Below are positions 17,257 to 26,629 of a stretch of DNA of 64,000 nucleotides, piece after piece. Made by a program: the position numbers and the translations under genes. The notes beneath the pieces are model-generated. The model had not been told where the DNA came from and ran no database searches. It worked only from the letters and a program-made list of their open reading frames with translations. Source of the DNA: Micromonospora sp. MW-13 (lineage in GTDB: Bacteria > Actinomycetota > Actinomycetes > Mycobacteriales > Micromonosporaceae); contig NZ_QKKX01000017.1 of NCBI RefSeq assembly GCF_003434305.1, positions 1 through 64,000 on the forward strand, read 5' to 3'. How positions within the stretch are numbered: the stretch's first letter is position 1; the number at the start of each line of letters is the position of its first letter.

Positions 17257-18570
17257 TCATGCCAAGTCGGGTCCCGGCGTGTCCGCGCCGGCCTGCCCGC
17301 GCCGCACCTCGGGACGGCCGACCGCGCCGAACACCCGGCGCATGGCGATGTCCTGCTCCATCACGCTGGCCAGTCGGCGCACGCCCTCGCGGATCCGCTC
17401 TGGTGACGGGAAGGAGAAGTTGAGCCGCATGGTGCCGGTGCCGGTGCCGTCGGCGTAGAAGCCGGTGCCGGGCACGTACGCCACCCGCGCCGCGATGGCC
17501 CGCGGCATCATCGCCTTCGAATCCAGGCCGTCGGGCAGCGTCGCCCAGACGAACAGGCCGCCGGCGGGGTTGGTCCAGGTGGTGCCGGCGGGCATCAGGT
17601 CGTCCAGGGCCGCCAGCATCGCGTCCCGGCGCTCCCGGTAGACCTCCCGGTACACCTTGAGCTGCTCCCGCCACGGCATGGTGCCCAGGTAGGTCGAGAC
17701 GGCGGCCTGGGCGTACCCGCTGGGGCAGAGGATCTGCGCCTCGCTGGCGATCACCAGCTTGTCGCGCACCGCGTGCGGGGCCAGGATCCAGCCCACCCGC
17801 AACCCGGGGGCGAAGGTCTTGGAGAAGGTGCTCAGGTAGAACACCCCGTCGCGGCGGCGGGCCCGCAGCGGGCGCGGGGCGTCACCCTCGAAACCGAGCT
17901 GACCGTACGGGTCGTCCTCGACCACCAGCAGGCCGGCGCGTTCGCAGATGTCGAGCACCCGTTCGCGCCGTTCCTCGCTGAGCGTCACGCCCGTCGGGTT
18001 TTGGTAGGTCGGGATGGTGTACAGGAACTTCACCCGCCGGCCGGATCGGGCCAGCTCCGCCACGGCCGCCTCCAGGGCCTCCGGGATCAGCCCCTCGTCG
18101 TCCATCGGCACGTGTACCACCTGGGCCTGGGCGGCCTGGAACACCCCGAGTGCGCCGACGTAGGTCGGCCCCTCGGCGAGCACCACGTCACCCGGGTCGA
18201 GGAAGAGCCGGGCCACCAGGTCGAGCGCCTGCTGGCCGCCGACGGTCACCACGACGTCCTCCGGGGAGGCGCCGCAGGACGCGTCGACGCCGGAGAGGGC
18301 CATCACCTCACAGATCCGCTCGCGCAGCTCCAGGGTGCCCTGGCCGATGCCGTACTGGAGGGTGGTGGCCCCGTGCTCGGAGCCGAGCCGGCCGAGCATC
18401 TCGCCCACCGCGTCCAGCGGCAGGGCGGCGATGTACGGTGCGCCTCCGGCGAGCGAGACCACCTCCGGCCGGCTGGCCACCGCGAACAGCGCGCGGATCT
18501 CCGAGGCGGTCATGCCTCGGACGCGCCGGGCGTACCGGTCGGTGTAGTCGTCGAGCGTCGTGCCGGTCAT
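17257..18570 (-). CDS. PLP-dependent aminotransferase (class I, MocR/LysN-like)
   Basis: 437 residues from the ATG at 18570, with GAGGTGATG upstream; an upstream in-frame ATG at 18645 has none. Fold-type I aminotransferase: cofactor motif YTIPTYQNPTGVTLS, then the Schiff-base lysine in STFSKTFAPGLRVGW, then the carboxylate-binding MRLNFSFPSPE. The closest families act on 2-aminoadipate, aromatic or branched-chain amino acids; the substrate cannot be read from sequence. Its stop is eight bases from the start of the ligase-like gene, so the two probably share an mRNA. Confidence 0.88.
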   Translation of the reverse strand: MTGTTLDDYTDRYARRVRGMTASEIRALFAVASRPEVVSLAGGAPYIAALPLDAVGEMLGRLGSEHGATTLQYGIGQGTLELRERICEVMALSGVDASCGASPEDVVVTVGGQQALDLVARLFLDPGDVVLAEGPTYVGALGVFQAAQAQVVHVPMDDEGLIPEALEAAVAELARSGRRVKFLYTIPTYQNPTGVTLSEERRERVLDICERAGLLVVEDDPYGQLGFEGDAPRPLRARRRDGVFYLSTFSKTFAPGLRVGWILAPHAVRDKLVIASEAQILCPSGYAQAAVSTYLGTMPWREQLKVYREVYRERRDAMLAALDDLMPAGTTWTNPAGGLFVWATLPDGLDSKAMMPRAIAARVAYVPGTGFYADGTGTGTMRLNFSFPSPERIREGVRRLASVMEQDIAMRRVFGAVGRPEVRRGQAGADTPGPDLA

Positions 18571-18884
18571 GACATCACCTCGATCGCGTGTCGGGCGGCT
18601 GCCGCCCTCCCGGGATACCCGGGACGCCGCAGACCATGGCGGCACGGGACGCAGATCCCCGATGGTAGTCGGGTCGGCGACGAACGGCCCCTACGACGTG
18701 ACCCGAGTCCACATCCCGGACCCGCGGGCGGCCGGCACGGGGGCGTCCCGGCGGCGCTCCGGGTGCATTCGCGCGTCCCCTCCCGTAGCGTCACCAGTCG
18801 GCGTACGATCGCTCGTCGGGGGGCCGAGGCGGCGGTGGCGTTGCGCGCCGGTCTCGTCTCCGAGCCTATTGTGGGGATGCGCCA
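18571..18884. other. divergent intergenic region with palindrome
   Basis: It holds a perfect inverted repeat TCCCGGG-ATA-CCCGGGA at 18608-18624, 38 bases upstream of the aminotransferase start, a candidate operator. A TATTGT -10-like element is at 18867-18872, 12 bases before the GNAT start. Nothing else was recognised. Confidence 0.5.
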
Positions 18885-19550
18885 ATGTCTCGACGTCTGG
18901 TCAGCCTGACCCTCGACACCCTGGAAGACCTGCCCCGCCCGTGCCGGCAGTGCGTCTACTGGGAGCTTGATCCGGTGTCCGCCGACCGGGCCTGCGCGGC
19001 GGGCGACCCGGGGCTGGAGAAGGAGGCCTGGGTCTCCCAGACGCTGCTGGAGTGGGGCTCCTGCGGCAAGCTCGCGTACGTCGACGGCATGCCCGCCGGC
19101 TTCGTCATGTACGCCCCGCCGGCCTACGTGCCCCGCGCGATGGCGTTCCCCACCTCGCCCGTCTCCGCCGACGCGGCGCTGCTGATGACCGCGCACGTGG
19201 TCGCCCCCTTCGCCGGTGGCGGGCTCGGCCGGATGCTCGTGCAGGGCGTGGCCCGGGACCTCACCAAGCGGGGGATCAAGGCGATCGAGGCGTTCGGCGA
19301 CGCGAAGTTCGGCGACGACGGCGACCCGCCCGGCGGCTGCGTCGCCCCCGCCGACTACTTCCTCTCGGTGGGCTTCAAGACGGTCCGTCCGCACCCGCGC
19401 TACCCCCGGCTACGGCTGGAGCTGCGCACCGCGCTGAGCTGGAAGTCCGACGTCGAGTACGCCCTGGAGAAGCTGCTCGGCTCGATGAGCCCGGAGACCC
19501 TGCTCCGGCCGGTCCGGCCTGCCCCGGCCACCCGTTCCACCAGCGGCTGA
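18885..19550 (+). CDS. GNAT family N-acetyltransferase
   Basis: 221 residues from ATG. The acetyl-CoA-binding part of the GNAT fold is visible as HVVAPFAGGGLGRMLVQGVARDL (read as the A motif, GGGLGRML, near residue 110). A Cys-containing N-terminal segment (CRQCVYWE) and the DYFLSVGFKTVRPHPRYP ending match a conserved actinobacterial subfamily near the origin. The substrate is unknown. It runs convergently into cwlM. Confidence 0.85.
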   Translation: MSRRLVSLTLDTLEDLPRPCRQCVYWELDPVSADRACAAGDPGLEKEAWVSQTLLEWGSCGKLAYVDGMPAGFVMYAPPAYVPRAMAFPTSPVSADAALLMTAHVVAPFAGGGLGRMLVQGVARDLTKRGIKAIEAFGDAKFGDDGDPPGGCVAPADYFLSVGFKTVRPHPRYPRLRLELRTALSWKSDVEYALEKLLGSMSPETLLRPVRPAPATRSTSG

Positions 19551-19659
19551 CCCGCACGCCGCCAGCGCCGTGCGCCGGGCGGGAGCGGAGCGGGCCCGGC
19601 TGGTCGGAGTCGTGCGGCGGCCCTCGCCCGGCCCCGCCCAGGCAACGGACCGGGCGGGC

Positions 19660-20829
19660 TCAGGCGGTGGCCACCCGGCCGGCCGCGACCGCCGCCCGCA
19701 GCTCGCTGACGTCGATCGAGCCGGTGGGCACGTCCCGCTCGACCGGGAAGTACATCCGCTGGACGGCGGCCACGATCGCCTCGACGATCCGGTCCCGGAA
19801 CCGCGGGTCGACCAGCCGTCCCCGGTCCGCCGGAGAGGTCAGGTAGCCCACCTCCACCCGTACCGCCGGCATCCGGGTCAGCCGGAGCAGGTCCCACGTC
19901 TTGGCGTGGGTCCGGCAGTTCCGCAGCCCCGTCCGGGCCACGATCTCCCGCTGTACCAGCCCGGCCAGCCGCTCACCGGTGGCCGAGGTGACCCCGTTGT
20001 CGGTGCCATAGTGGTAGGTCGCCACGCCCTCGGCCTCCGGATTGGCGTGTCCGTCGGTGTGCAGCGAGATGAACACGTCCGCGCCCAGGGAGTTGGCCAG
20101 TTGCGCCCGTTCCACGTCCGGTAGGCAACTCCCCGGCGCCGGCCCCCGGGTGAGCTGCACCCGCACCCCGGAGGCGGCGAGCCGCCCCTCCAGCCGGCTG
20201 GCCAGGTCGTGCACCAGGTCGGCCTCGGTCCAGCGCAGCGGCCCGTCCGGCACCACCACCCCCGGATCGGTGCCGCCGTGCCCGGGGTCGATGACCACGG
20301 TCCGGCCGACCAGGGCGGGGCCGGCCTGCCGGATCGCGTCGGACTCGCGCAGCCACTGCGGCCGGCCGCCCACCACCTTGCGCCCCAGGCGGCGCAGCGT
20401 CCCCATGGTGTGCGGGCCGCAGGAGCCGTCGGGCTTGAGCCCCATCTCCCGCTGGAACTGGGCCACCGCCCGCGAGGTGCGCACGCCGTAGATGGCGTCG
20501 GCGCGGCCCACGTCGTACCCCATCTCCAGCAGGCGTTCCTGCAACGACCGGACGTCCTCGCCGATCAGTGGCTCCGGCACCGCGTGGTAGAGGGTCCGCG
20601 CGCCGAGCCGCCAGCGGGCGGCGTCCAGGGCGCGCCACGTCTCCGCGCCGACCCGCCCGTCCACGCTGAGCCCACGGGACTGCTGGAACGCCCGGACCGC
20701 GCGTTCGGTCGCGGCGTCGTACTCGTCGTCGTCGCCCGTGGGCGACGAGGGGAGCAGGTCGAGGCCGGTCAGCACGCCACGGATCTCGGTCACCGCCGGT
20801 CCCCGGTCGCCGGGTCGGATCGGACGCAC
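19660..20829 (-). CDS. cwlM: N-acetylmuramoyl-L-alanine amidase-like protein (CwlM-like)
   Basis: 389 residues from the GTG at 20829, with AAGGGGG upstream; the open frame continues to 21012 but without a start signal. Two peptidoglycan-binding type-1 domains (about 1-65 and 75-145), then an Amidase_3 domain (about 170-365) with zinc-site motifs VIDPGHGGTDPG, SLHTDGHANPEAEG and RVEVGYLTSP. No signal peptide, so it is cytoplasmic. In mycobacteria the orthologous-position CwlM is a regulator of MurA controlled by PknB; the same role here is inferred from synteny. Confidence 0.9.
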   Translation of the reverse strand: MRPIRPGDRGPAVTEIRGVLTGLDLLPSSPTGDDDEYDAATERAVRAFQQSRGLSVDGRVGAETWRALDAARWRLGARTLYHAVPEPLIGEDVRSLQERLLEMGYDVGRADAIYGVRTSRAVAQFQREMGLKPDGSCGPHTMGTLRRLGRKVVGGRPQWLRESDAIRQAGPALVGRTVVIDPGHGGTDPGVVVPDGPLRWTEADLVHDLASRLEGRLAASGVRVQLTRGPAPGSCLPDVERAQLANSLGADVFISLHTDGHANPEAEGVATYHYGTDNGVTSATGERLAGLVQREIVARTGLRNCRTHAKTWDLLRLTRMPAVRVEVGYLTSPADRGRLVDPRFRDRIVEAIVAAVQRMYFPVERDVPTGSIDVSELRAAVAAGRVATA

Positions 20830-20997
20830 GCTCGACCCCCTTCGCACGGTTGTGGCCGGTCGTCCCGCGACGCCGCAGGCGGGGTCGGCGACCCCGCTGG
20901 GCGACGGGGCGCGGCGTGGCCGACCGGCCGCCCCCGGGTTGAGGCTATGCGGTCCGGCCGGCCGAGGTGCGGTGTCCGCCCAGGTCAGGGCCGGAAA

Positions 20998-21036
20998 CCC
21001 GAAACCCCGCACCCGCGAGGGGTACGGGGTTTCGGG
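20998..21036 (-). terminator. terminator of trxA
   Basis: 12-bp perfect stem CCCGAAACCCCG / CGGGGTTTCGGG with a 15-base loop, ten bases past the trxA stop (minus strand). Confidence 0.7.
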
Positions 21037-21045
21037 GTGCGTCGG

Positions 21046-21369
21046 TCAGAGCGCGGACTGGATCAGCTTGACCAGTTCGCCCTTCGGCTTGGCGCCGGCG
21101 ATGGACTGGACCGGCTCGCCGTCCTTGAAGACGGTCAGGGTCGGCACGGACATCACCCGGTAGGCGCGGGCCGTCTCCGGATTCTCGTCGATGTTGAGCT
21201 TCACGATGCTGACCTGGTCGCCCATCTCGCCGGCGATCTCCTCCAGCAGCGGGGAGACCTTGCGGCACGGCGCGCACCACTCAGCCCAGAAGTCGACGAG
21301 CACCGGCTTGTCGGACTTCAGCACGTCGGCGGCGAAGCTCGCGTCGGTGACCGCCTTTGTCGCTCCCAC
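21046..21369 (-). CDS. trxA: thioredoxin
   Basis: 107 residues, full thioredoxin fold with the cis-Pro motif SVPTLTVFKDG. The active site reads WCAPC (31-35), with Ala where most thioredoxins have Gly (WCGPC); this is a tolerated variation that may change redox potential. It lies 86 bases downstream of trxB and reduces cytoplasmic disulfides with TrxB and NADPH. Confidence 0.96.
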   Translation of the reverse strand: MGATKAVTDASFAADVLKSDKPVLVDFWAEWCAPCRKVSPLLEEIAGEMGDQVSIVKLNIDENPETARAYRVMSVPTLTVFKDGEPVQSIAGAKPKGELVKLIQSAL

Positions 21370-21455
21370 TATGACCCTCCTCCGGGACTTCGTTCAGATC
21401 GTTCGTCGTTTCGGTGCCACGCCGGGGGCGGCGTCGCTGCGGGTGGTGCTGCGGC

Positions 21456-22409
21456 TCAGCTCTGGATCGTGGCGATGAAGCGCTCGGCGTCCAGGGCGGA
21501 CGCGCAGCCCGTGCCGGCGGCAGTGATCGCCTGCCGGTAGGTGTGGTCGACCACGTCGCCGGCCGCGAACACGCCCGGGATGCTGGTCCGGGTGCTCGGC
21601 GCCTGCACCTTCACGTAGCCCTCGTCGTCCAGCTCGACCTGGCCGCGGAACAGTTCGCTGCGCGGGTCGTGACCGATCGCCACGAAGACGCCGGTGACGT
21701 CGAGAACCTTGCTCTCCCCGCTGTGCACGTTGCGGACCCGTACGCCGGAGACCTTGCCGTCGGCGCCGAGAACCTCCTCGACCACCGTGTTCCACTCGAC
21801 CTTGATCTTGTCGTTGCCGAGCGCCCGTTCGGCCATGATCTTGCTGGCCCGGAACGAGTCGCGCCGGTGGATGATGGTGACCGACTCGGCGAACCGGGTG
21901 AGGAAGCTGGCCTCCTCCATCGCCGAGTCGCCGCCACCGACGACCACGATGTGCTGGTTGCGGAAGAAGAAGCCGTCACAGGTGGCACAGGACGAGACGC
22001 CGTGGCCGAGGTACTCCTGCTCACCCGGCACGCCCAGGGGACGCCAGGCCGAACCGGTGGACAGAATGACGGCCTTCGCCCGGTACGCGGTCTCGCCGAC
22101 CCACACGGTGCTCACCGCGTCGGAGCCGACACTGCCGGTGTCCTTCAGCTCGACCCGGGTCACGTCGTCGGTGAGGAACTCGGCACCGAACCGCTCGGCC
22201 TGCTTGCGCATGTTGTCCATCAGCTCGGGACCCAGGATGCCGTCGGCGAAGCCGGGGAAGTTCTCCACCTCGGTCGTCGTCATCAGCGCGCCACCGGACT
22301 GCACGCCCTCGATGACCAGGGGCTTGAGGTTGGCGCGCGCGGCATAGACCGCCGCCGTGTAACCGGCCGGCCCGGAGCCGATGATGATCAGGTTGCGGAC
22401 CTCGTCCAC
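21456..22409 (-). CDS. trxB: thioredoxin-disulfide reductase
   Basis: FAD/NADPH flavoenzyme, 317 residues. FAD-binding GSGPAG at 11-16, redox-active CATC at 141-144, NADPH-binding [11 protein letters not shown], and the C-terminal FAD motif [19 protein letters not shown]. It reduces TrxA encoded just downstream. It follows the sigM/anti-sigma pair with a 237-base gap, as in mycobacteria. Confidence 0.97.
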   Translation of the reverse strand: MDEVRNLIIIGSGPAGYTAAVYAARANLKPLVIEGVQSGGALMTTTEVENFPGFADGILGPELMDNMRKQAERFGAEFLTDDVTRVELKDTGSVGSDAVSTVWVGETAYRAKAVILSTGSAWRPLGVPGEQEYLGHGVSSCATCDGFFFRNQHIVVVGGGDSAMEEASFLTRFAESVTIIHRRDSFRASKIMAERALGNDKIKVEWNTVVEEVLGADGKVSGVRVRNVHSGESKVLDVTGVFVAIGHDPRSELFRGQVELDDEGYVKVQAPSTRTSIPGVFAAGDVVDHTYRQAITAAGTGCASALDAERFIATIQS

Positions 22410-22646
22410 TGCCGTCTCCCGATGTGTGTGGTCGCCATCGGCGCGCGCACCGATGCCGGTCTGAGTGCCGCCGCCACGCGGACGCCGCCACGACTCCTGA
22501 CTTGCGAAACGTCATCGTACGAAGTGGGGATTCCCGAGCCGGTCATCCGGTGGGTCACGTCACGTGGAAGGACGGCGTCGCCGATTCCGTCTCGCCCGGG
22601 CCAGCGGGTCACCCCGCCCCGCTACGCCCGCCGGCGAACCGTGATC

Positions 22647-23642
22647 TCACCCTACCCGCGCCCGGTAGCGGGTGTCGGCCCCGGATCCGGGTACGCCGCA
22701 CTCCGGGCCGCTGACCCACGCCCAGCGCACCCCGGACGGGTCGACGAAGCGCACGATCAGCGCCGGGTCGCCCCGGAACCGGGCGTAGTCGACCAGGTCG
22801 ACGGTGAGCGGACCGGCCCCGTACTCGGTGCTGACCGCCGTCAGGCAGGAGGTCAGGGCACCCGCCGCGGTGAGCCGGTCGAGGTCGCCGACCGCCGGGA
22901 GGCGCTCGCCTCCGCCGACCTCCGGCGCCGCCGATCCCTGCCCGACCGACTTGGACGGCCCGGTGCGCGGCGCGCCGGAGGCCAGCGCCTCCGGCGTCCA
23001 GTCGATGCCGCTGTGCTGCGGGTTTCCGGTCGCGCGGAAGGAGCCGTTCGCACCCATCGCCGCTCCGGCGGGTTCCCTCATCGTGGTGGTCGCCGCGCTG
23101 TCGGACTGCGTGCTCTCGGTGACGAACCGGTTGAGCCCCAGCCCGACGGCGAACACCGCCGCGGTGGCCAGCGCCACCGGCCCGGCGATCCGGACCCAGC
23201 GTCGCCCGCGCCGGCCAGGACCGGCGGTGCCGGTACGACCGGTCGTCGGCCCGGACCCTCCGGCCGGCCGGCGCGACCCGCCCGACGGCTGGGCCGGCAC
23301 CAGCGCGGGTGGCACTCCGGTCGCGCGATCGGGATCGGTCCGGTCCGTGGCGTCCGGCGCAACGGAGGGGCCGGTGGGCGTGCCCGGGCCGGCGCCGGCC
23401 AGCGCGGCGGCGATCCGGTCGGCGACCGCCAGCGGCATCTCGGGGGCCGGTCCGGCCCAGGCCGCAAGGTCCTCGCCGACCCGGGCCAGGGCCGGCGCCA
23501 GCGCGTCGTGGGCCTCGGCCCAGGCCGGGTCCTCCTCGACCAGCCGGGCCACGACCGCCTCGTCCGGCGTGCCGTCGAGCGCGCCGCCGAGGTAGTCGGC
23601 GAGCAGGTCGTGGTCGACCTCCCTGAACCCCCCGGCCGTCAC
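22647..23642 (-). CDS. membrane anti-sigma factor for SigM
   Basis: 331 residues. The N-terminal 65 residues (HDLLADYLGGALDGTPDEAV...) form a small helical anti-sigma-like domain. A Pro/Gly/Thr-rich linker follows (85-145), then one membrane helix (about 151-170, IAGPVALATAAVFAVGLGL) and an extracytoplasmic domain. No HxxxCxxC zinc motif is visible. Its ATG overlaps the sigma gene stop by four bases, the classical arrangement of a cognate pair. The function is inferred from this coupling and from mycobacterial synteny. Confidence 0.82.
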   Translation of the reverse strand: MTAGGFREVDHDLLADYLGGALDGTPDEAVVARLVEEDPAWAEAHDALAPALARVGEDLAAWAGPAPEMPLAVADRIAAALAGAGPGTPTGPSVAPDATDRTDPDRATGVPPALVPAQPSGGSRRPAGGSGPTTGRTGTAGPGRRGRRWVRIAGPVALATAAVFAVGLGLNRFVTESTQSDSAATTTMREPAGAAMGANGSFRATGNPQHSGIDWTPEALASGAPRTGPSKSVGQGSAAPEVGGGERLPAVGDLDRLTAAGALTSCLTAVSTEYGAGPLTVDLVDYARFRGDPALIVRFVDPSGVRWAWVSGPECGVPGSGADTRYRARVG

Positions 23643-24535
23643 GATTCCTCCTGGTTGGCGTCGCGCCGGGAGCGCCCCGACCCAGATCGGACGCCCCCCG
23701 CCGGCCCAGGGTTCCCCCGGGTGACGACGGGCACGTCCGGGCCGGCCCCGGCGTCGGGTGGGGCGGCGTTCCGGACTCGCGCCCCGGACCGCCCGTCCTG
23801 TGGCGGGGCGACCCGCCCGGGCCGGCCGGACCGCAGGTTCGGGCCCTCGTCGGCGTCCGCGCCGGTCGTTCCCTCGGGGACGACACCCGTGCGCAGGTGA
23901 CCGAGCGCCACAGCGAGGCGGGCGCGGCCCCGGGCGCAGCGGCTCTTGACCGTCCCCTCGGCGACGCCGAGGATCCGGGCCACCTCGGCGACGGGGTAGC
24001 CCTGTACGTCCACCAGCACCAGCGCCGACCGCTGCTCGACCGGAAGCTCGGCGAGGGCCTGGCGGACCACCAGGGCGGTGTCGTGGTCCTGGACGGGGGC
24101 GGCCGGTTCCACCCCGCCGGTCGACGGGCCGTCGTCGGGGCCGTGCGTCCCGTCCGGCAGCGGAACGGTCGGGTGCGCCTGCCGGCGTCGGATCCGGTCC
24201 AGGCAGGCGTTCACCACGATTCGGTGCAGCCAGGTGGTGACGGCGGAGTCACCCCGGAACCGGGCCGCCGCGCGGTGGGCGGAGAGCAGCGCGTCCTGGA
24301 GCCCGTCGGCGGCCTCCTCGCGGTCGCCGACCGTCCGGAGGGCCACCGCCCAGAGCCGGTCCCGGTGCCGGTGGAAGAGTTCGGTGAAGGCGTATCGGTC
24401 GCCGGCGACGTGGGCGCGGAGCAGTTCGACGTCGCTCGGCCCGGTGCCCGGGACGGAGCCGGTCGGAACGGCGACCGGTGGACGGCGCTGGCCGTCCACC
24501 GGTACGTCTGTCGTCCGCTCGCCGTGACCGTCCAT
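23639..24535 (-). CDS. sigM: ECF RNA polymerase sigma factor SigM
   Basis: 298 residues from the ATG at 24535 (a GTG two codons upstream is possible). Region 2 spans about 40-105 (AFTELFHRHRDRLWAVALR, DALLSAHRAAARFRG). Region 4 spans about 155-210 (LPVEQRSALVLVDVQGYPVA, then the helix-turn-helix ending GVAEGTVKSRCARGRARL). The C-terminal 80 residues are a Gly/Pro/Arg-rich disordered tail, unusual for ECF factors. It is coupled to the anti-sigma gene and lies 43 bases after the pseudokinase gene. Confidence 0.9.
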   Translation of the reverse strand: MDGHGERTTDVPVDGQRRPPVAVPTGSVPGTGPSDVELLRAHVAGDRYAFTELFHRHRDRLWAVALRTVGDREEAADGLQDALLSAHRAAARFRGDSAVTTWLHRIVVNACLDRIRRRQAHPTVPLPDGTHGPDDGPSTGGVEPAAPVQDHDTALVVRQALAELPVEQRSALVLVDVQGYPVAEVARILGVAEGTVKSRCARGRARLAVALGHLRTGVVPEGTTGADADEGPNLRSGRPGRVAPPQDGRSGARVRNAAPPDAGAGPDVPVVTRGNPGPAGGVRSGSGRSRRDANQEES

Positions 24536-24578
24536 CACCACGCCCGCCCGGGGTGGCGACCCGTCGGCGGTCGCCGGT

Positions 24579-26129
24579 TCACGAACCCTGGACCGTGATC
24601 TCCTGGACCCCGACCTGGTAGCCCCGGTCGTTCGAGGGCAGCTCGGTGATCCAGAACAGCAGGTAGCGGTACTTGGTGTCGGCGTCGAAGCCGTTGAAGG
24701 TCATGGTGGTGCCGTCGTGCTCCTCGAACGGCTGCCCGATCGGGCTCTTCTGGTAGCTCGTGAGCAGCGACTTGTCGCCGGCCGAGGTGGAGGGCGGGTC
24801 GGTCTTGCCGGCGAAGAGCTGGGCGGACGCCCCGGTGGCGGAGAGGCTCACCTGCACCGACTTGACCGTGCGCTCCTCGCCGAGGTCGAGCCAGACCCCC
24901 ATGCCGCTCTTGCGGTTGCCGAAGTTCGCCTGGGTGTAGGTGTCGGTGTCCCAGCTCTCGTCCTGGTTGCCGTCGATCACCTTCTCGGCGCCGCCCAGCT
25001 CGTCGCGGAGCTTGCTGTCCGGGTCGATGATGCGCACGTCGCTCACCGACAGCTTGCGCGTGGCGGCGGGCGCCGCCTCGGTGGCCGGGGCGCTGTTGGA
25101 CGGCCGGGCCACCGGCTCGGCCTGCGGGGGCTCGTCGTCCCCGCCCAGCGCGCTGATCCCGATGAGCAGGCCGACCAGGGCGACCGCCAGCAGGCCGGCG
25201 ATACCGATGGCGACCTTCCGGCCGCCCACCGACGCCAGTGGGGACGGCTCGTCGCCGGTCTCCGCGGCGAACCGCAGCGGACCGGCCGGCTCCAGGTACG
25301 GCTCCTCCTCGATCGGGATGTCGAGCCGGCCCAGCTCGGCCGCGAGCACGTCCGACGGGGGCGGGGCGATTCCGGCGTCGAGCAGGTCCATCGTCAGGTC
25401 GTCGAGGTAGGCCGGCACGCCGGCGCGGACCTGCCGCGGCGCGGCGATCGCCCCGCTGGCGTCCCGGACGGCGTCCGGGATGGCGGCCCGGCCGTGCCCG
25501 GCGGTGGCGCCGTGCAGCGGGGCCTCGGCGTGCGGCCAGTGCCCGGTCAGGGCGAAGTAGAGGACGCCGCCGATCGCCCGGACGTCGTTCTCCTGGCTGT
25601 CGGCGCTGTCGGTGCGGGCGTCGGCCAGCACCACCCGGCCCTCGTCGCTGATCATCACGGTGCCGGGGTGCACGTTGCCGTGCACCATGCCGGTGGCGTG
25701 CACGGCGGCCAGCGCGCTGGCCGCCGCGTTGCCGATCGCGGTCGTCCGGCCCGGGTCGAGGGGGCCGTCGGCGACCAGCTCCCGCAGGGACTGCCCGTCC
25801 ACCCACTCGCGGACCACGTACGCCCGATCGGCCTCGTCGATGGCGTCGTAGACGCCGACCAGATTCGGGTGGATCACCCGGCTGGCCGCGACGGCCGCCT
25901 GGAGCATCTCGGTGGCGGAGTCGCCGCCCGGGTAGCGCAGCACGACCGCGACGGGACGGCGCAGCACGACGTCGACTCCGCGCCAGACCAGCCGGCCCGC
26001 GCTGTCATTGTTGATGTGCTCGACCAGCTCGTACCGCTCGGCGAGGATTTCACCCGCCGTGGGAGCACCGAAGGTCATGACCGGCGGAGCGCTCTCCTCC
26101 GCCTCCTGACCCTCGCCGACCTGGGTCAC
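24579..26129 (-). CDS. membrane pseudokinase with C-terminal discoidin-like domain
   Basis: 516 residues from the GTG at 26129, chosen for its strong GAGGGAGGA; an in-frame ATG at 26180 lacks one. Residues 30-240 have a Ser/Thr-kinase fold, but the catalytic motifs are lost: HGNVHPGTV (150-158) in place of HRDLKPxN, LADAR (168-172) in place of DFG, and no VAIK lysine (AVVLRY). A membrane helix (306-328) precedes an extracellular domain (353-516) of beta-rich, F5/8-type (discoidin) character. The same two domains are fused to MurJ in Mycobacterium (MviN); here they form a separate gene between murJ and sigM. Confidence 0.85.
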   Translation of the reverse strand: MTQVGEGQEAEESAPPVMTFGAPTAGEILAERYELVEHINNDSAGRLVWRGVDVVLRRPVAVVLRYPGGDSATEMLQAAVAASRVIHPNLVGVYDAIDEADRAYVVREWVDGQSLRELVADGPLDPGRTTAIGNAAASALAAVHATGMVHGNVHPGTVMISDEGRVVLADARTDSADSQENDVRAIGGVLYFALTGHWPHAEAPLHGATAGHGRAAIPDAVRDASGAIAAPRQVRAGVPAYLDDLTMDLLDAGIAPPPSDVLAAELGRLDIPIEEEPYLEPAGPLRFAAETGDEPSPLASVGGRKVAIGIAGLLAVALVGLLIGISALGGDDEPPQAEPVARPSNSAPATEAAPAATRKLSVSDVRIIDPDSKLRDELGGAEKVIDGNQDESWDTDTYTQANFGNRKSGMGVWLDLGEERTVKSVQVSLSATGASAQLFAGKTDPPSTSAGDKSLLTSYQKSPIGQPFEEHDGTTMTFNGFDADTKYRYLLFWITELPSNDRGYQVGVQEITVQGS

Positions 26130-26380
26130 CCGTCCTCCCTCGGTGATCGTGTCGATCGATGGACCCGCGCTGCTGGGCATGTGGCTTCCCGCTCTGCCTG
26201 TTGAGGAACCGGCCGACGGTGTCGACGTGGAACGCCTGGGTCAGCCGTACCCGTCGGAAGCGACCTTACCCGGGTTGCCCGCCTCCCCGACATGTCATCT
26301 TCCCGCCGAACCCGGCGGAGGTGCCGGGACATGCCGGACTCGCCCGGTTACGGCCGTTGTCAGCCGCGTTGCTGGCACAT

Positions 26381-26409
26381 GTACTAGCCAATCTAGAGGT
26401 TGACCGCAA
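26381..26409 (-). promoter_or_regulatory. candidate promoter of the pseudokinase-sigM operon
   Basis: On the minus strand, -35 TTGCGG (26409-26404), 17-base spacer, -10 TAGTAC (26386-26381). The surrounding sequence is unusually AT-rich. Confidence 0.5.
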
Positions 26410-26546
26410 GTAGTCGTCGCAGGGGCCGGGCCGGTGCGACGGGGCTGGTGTCGCCGCCCGGATACCCCACCGAACGGCCCGTCATGCTCAGCCTTCCGGC
26501 TGGTTGCCCACAGGCACTTATGGCTGCTGACCCGCGAATCGCTGAG

Positions 26547-26555
26547 TTATCCACA
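26547..26555 (+). promoter_or_regulatory. single exact DnaA box
   Basis: TTATCCACA, exact consensus, in the gap downstream of murJ and upstream of the pseudokinase promoter. Confidence 0.6.
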
Positions 26556-26629
26556 GGCGCATCCCCAGCCTGGTGATCCCCGGTCACCCTGCGTGGTGGC
26601 CGGCCGGAGGGCCCCGGCGCGGTGCCGGG

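Larger units (their letters stand above)
26130..26629. other. murJ-pseudokinase intergenic region
   Basis: 500 bases without a credible gene. It contains a candidate minus-strand promoter (26381-26409) that predicts a leader of about 245 bases for the pseudokinase mRNA, and one exact DnaA box at 26547-26555. No terminator for murJ was found by eye. Confidence 0.5.
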
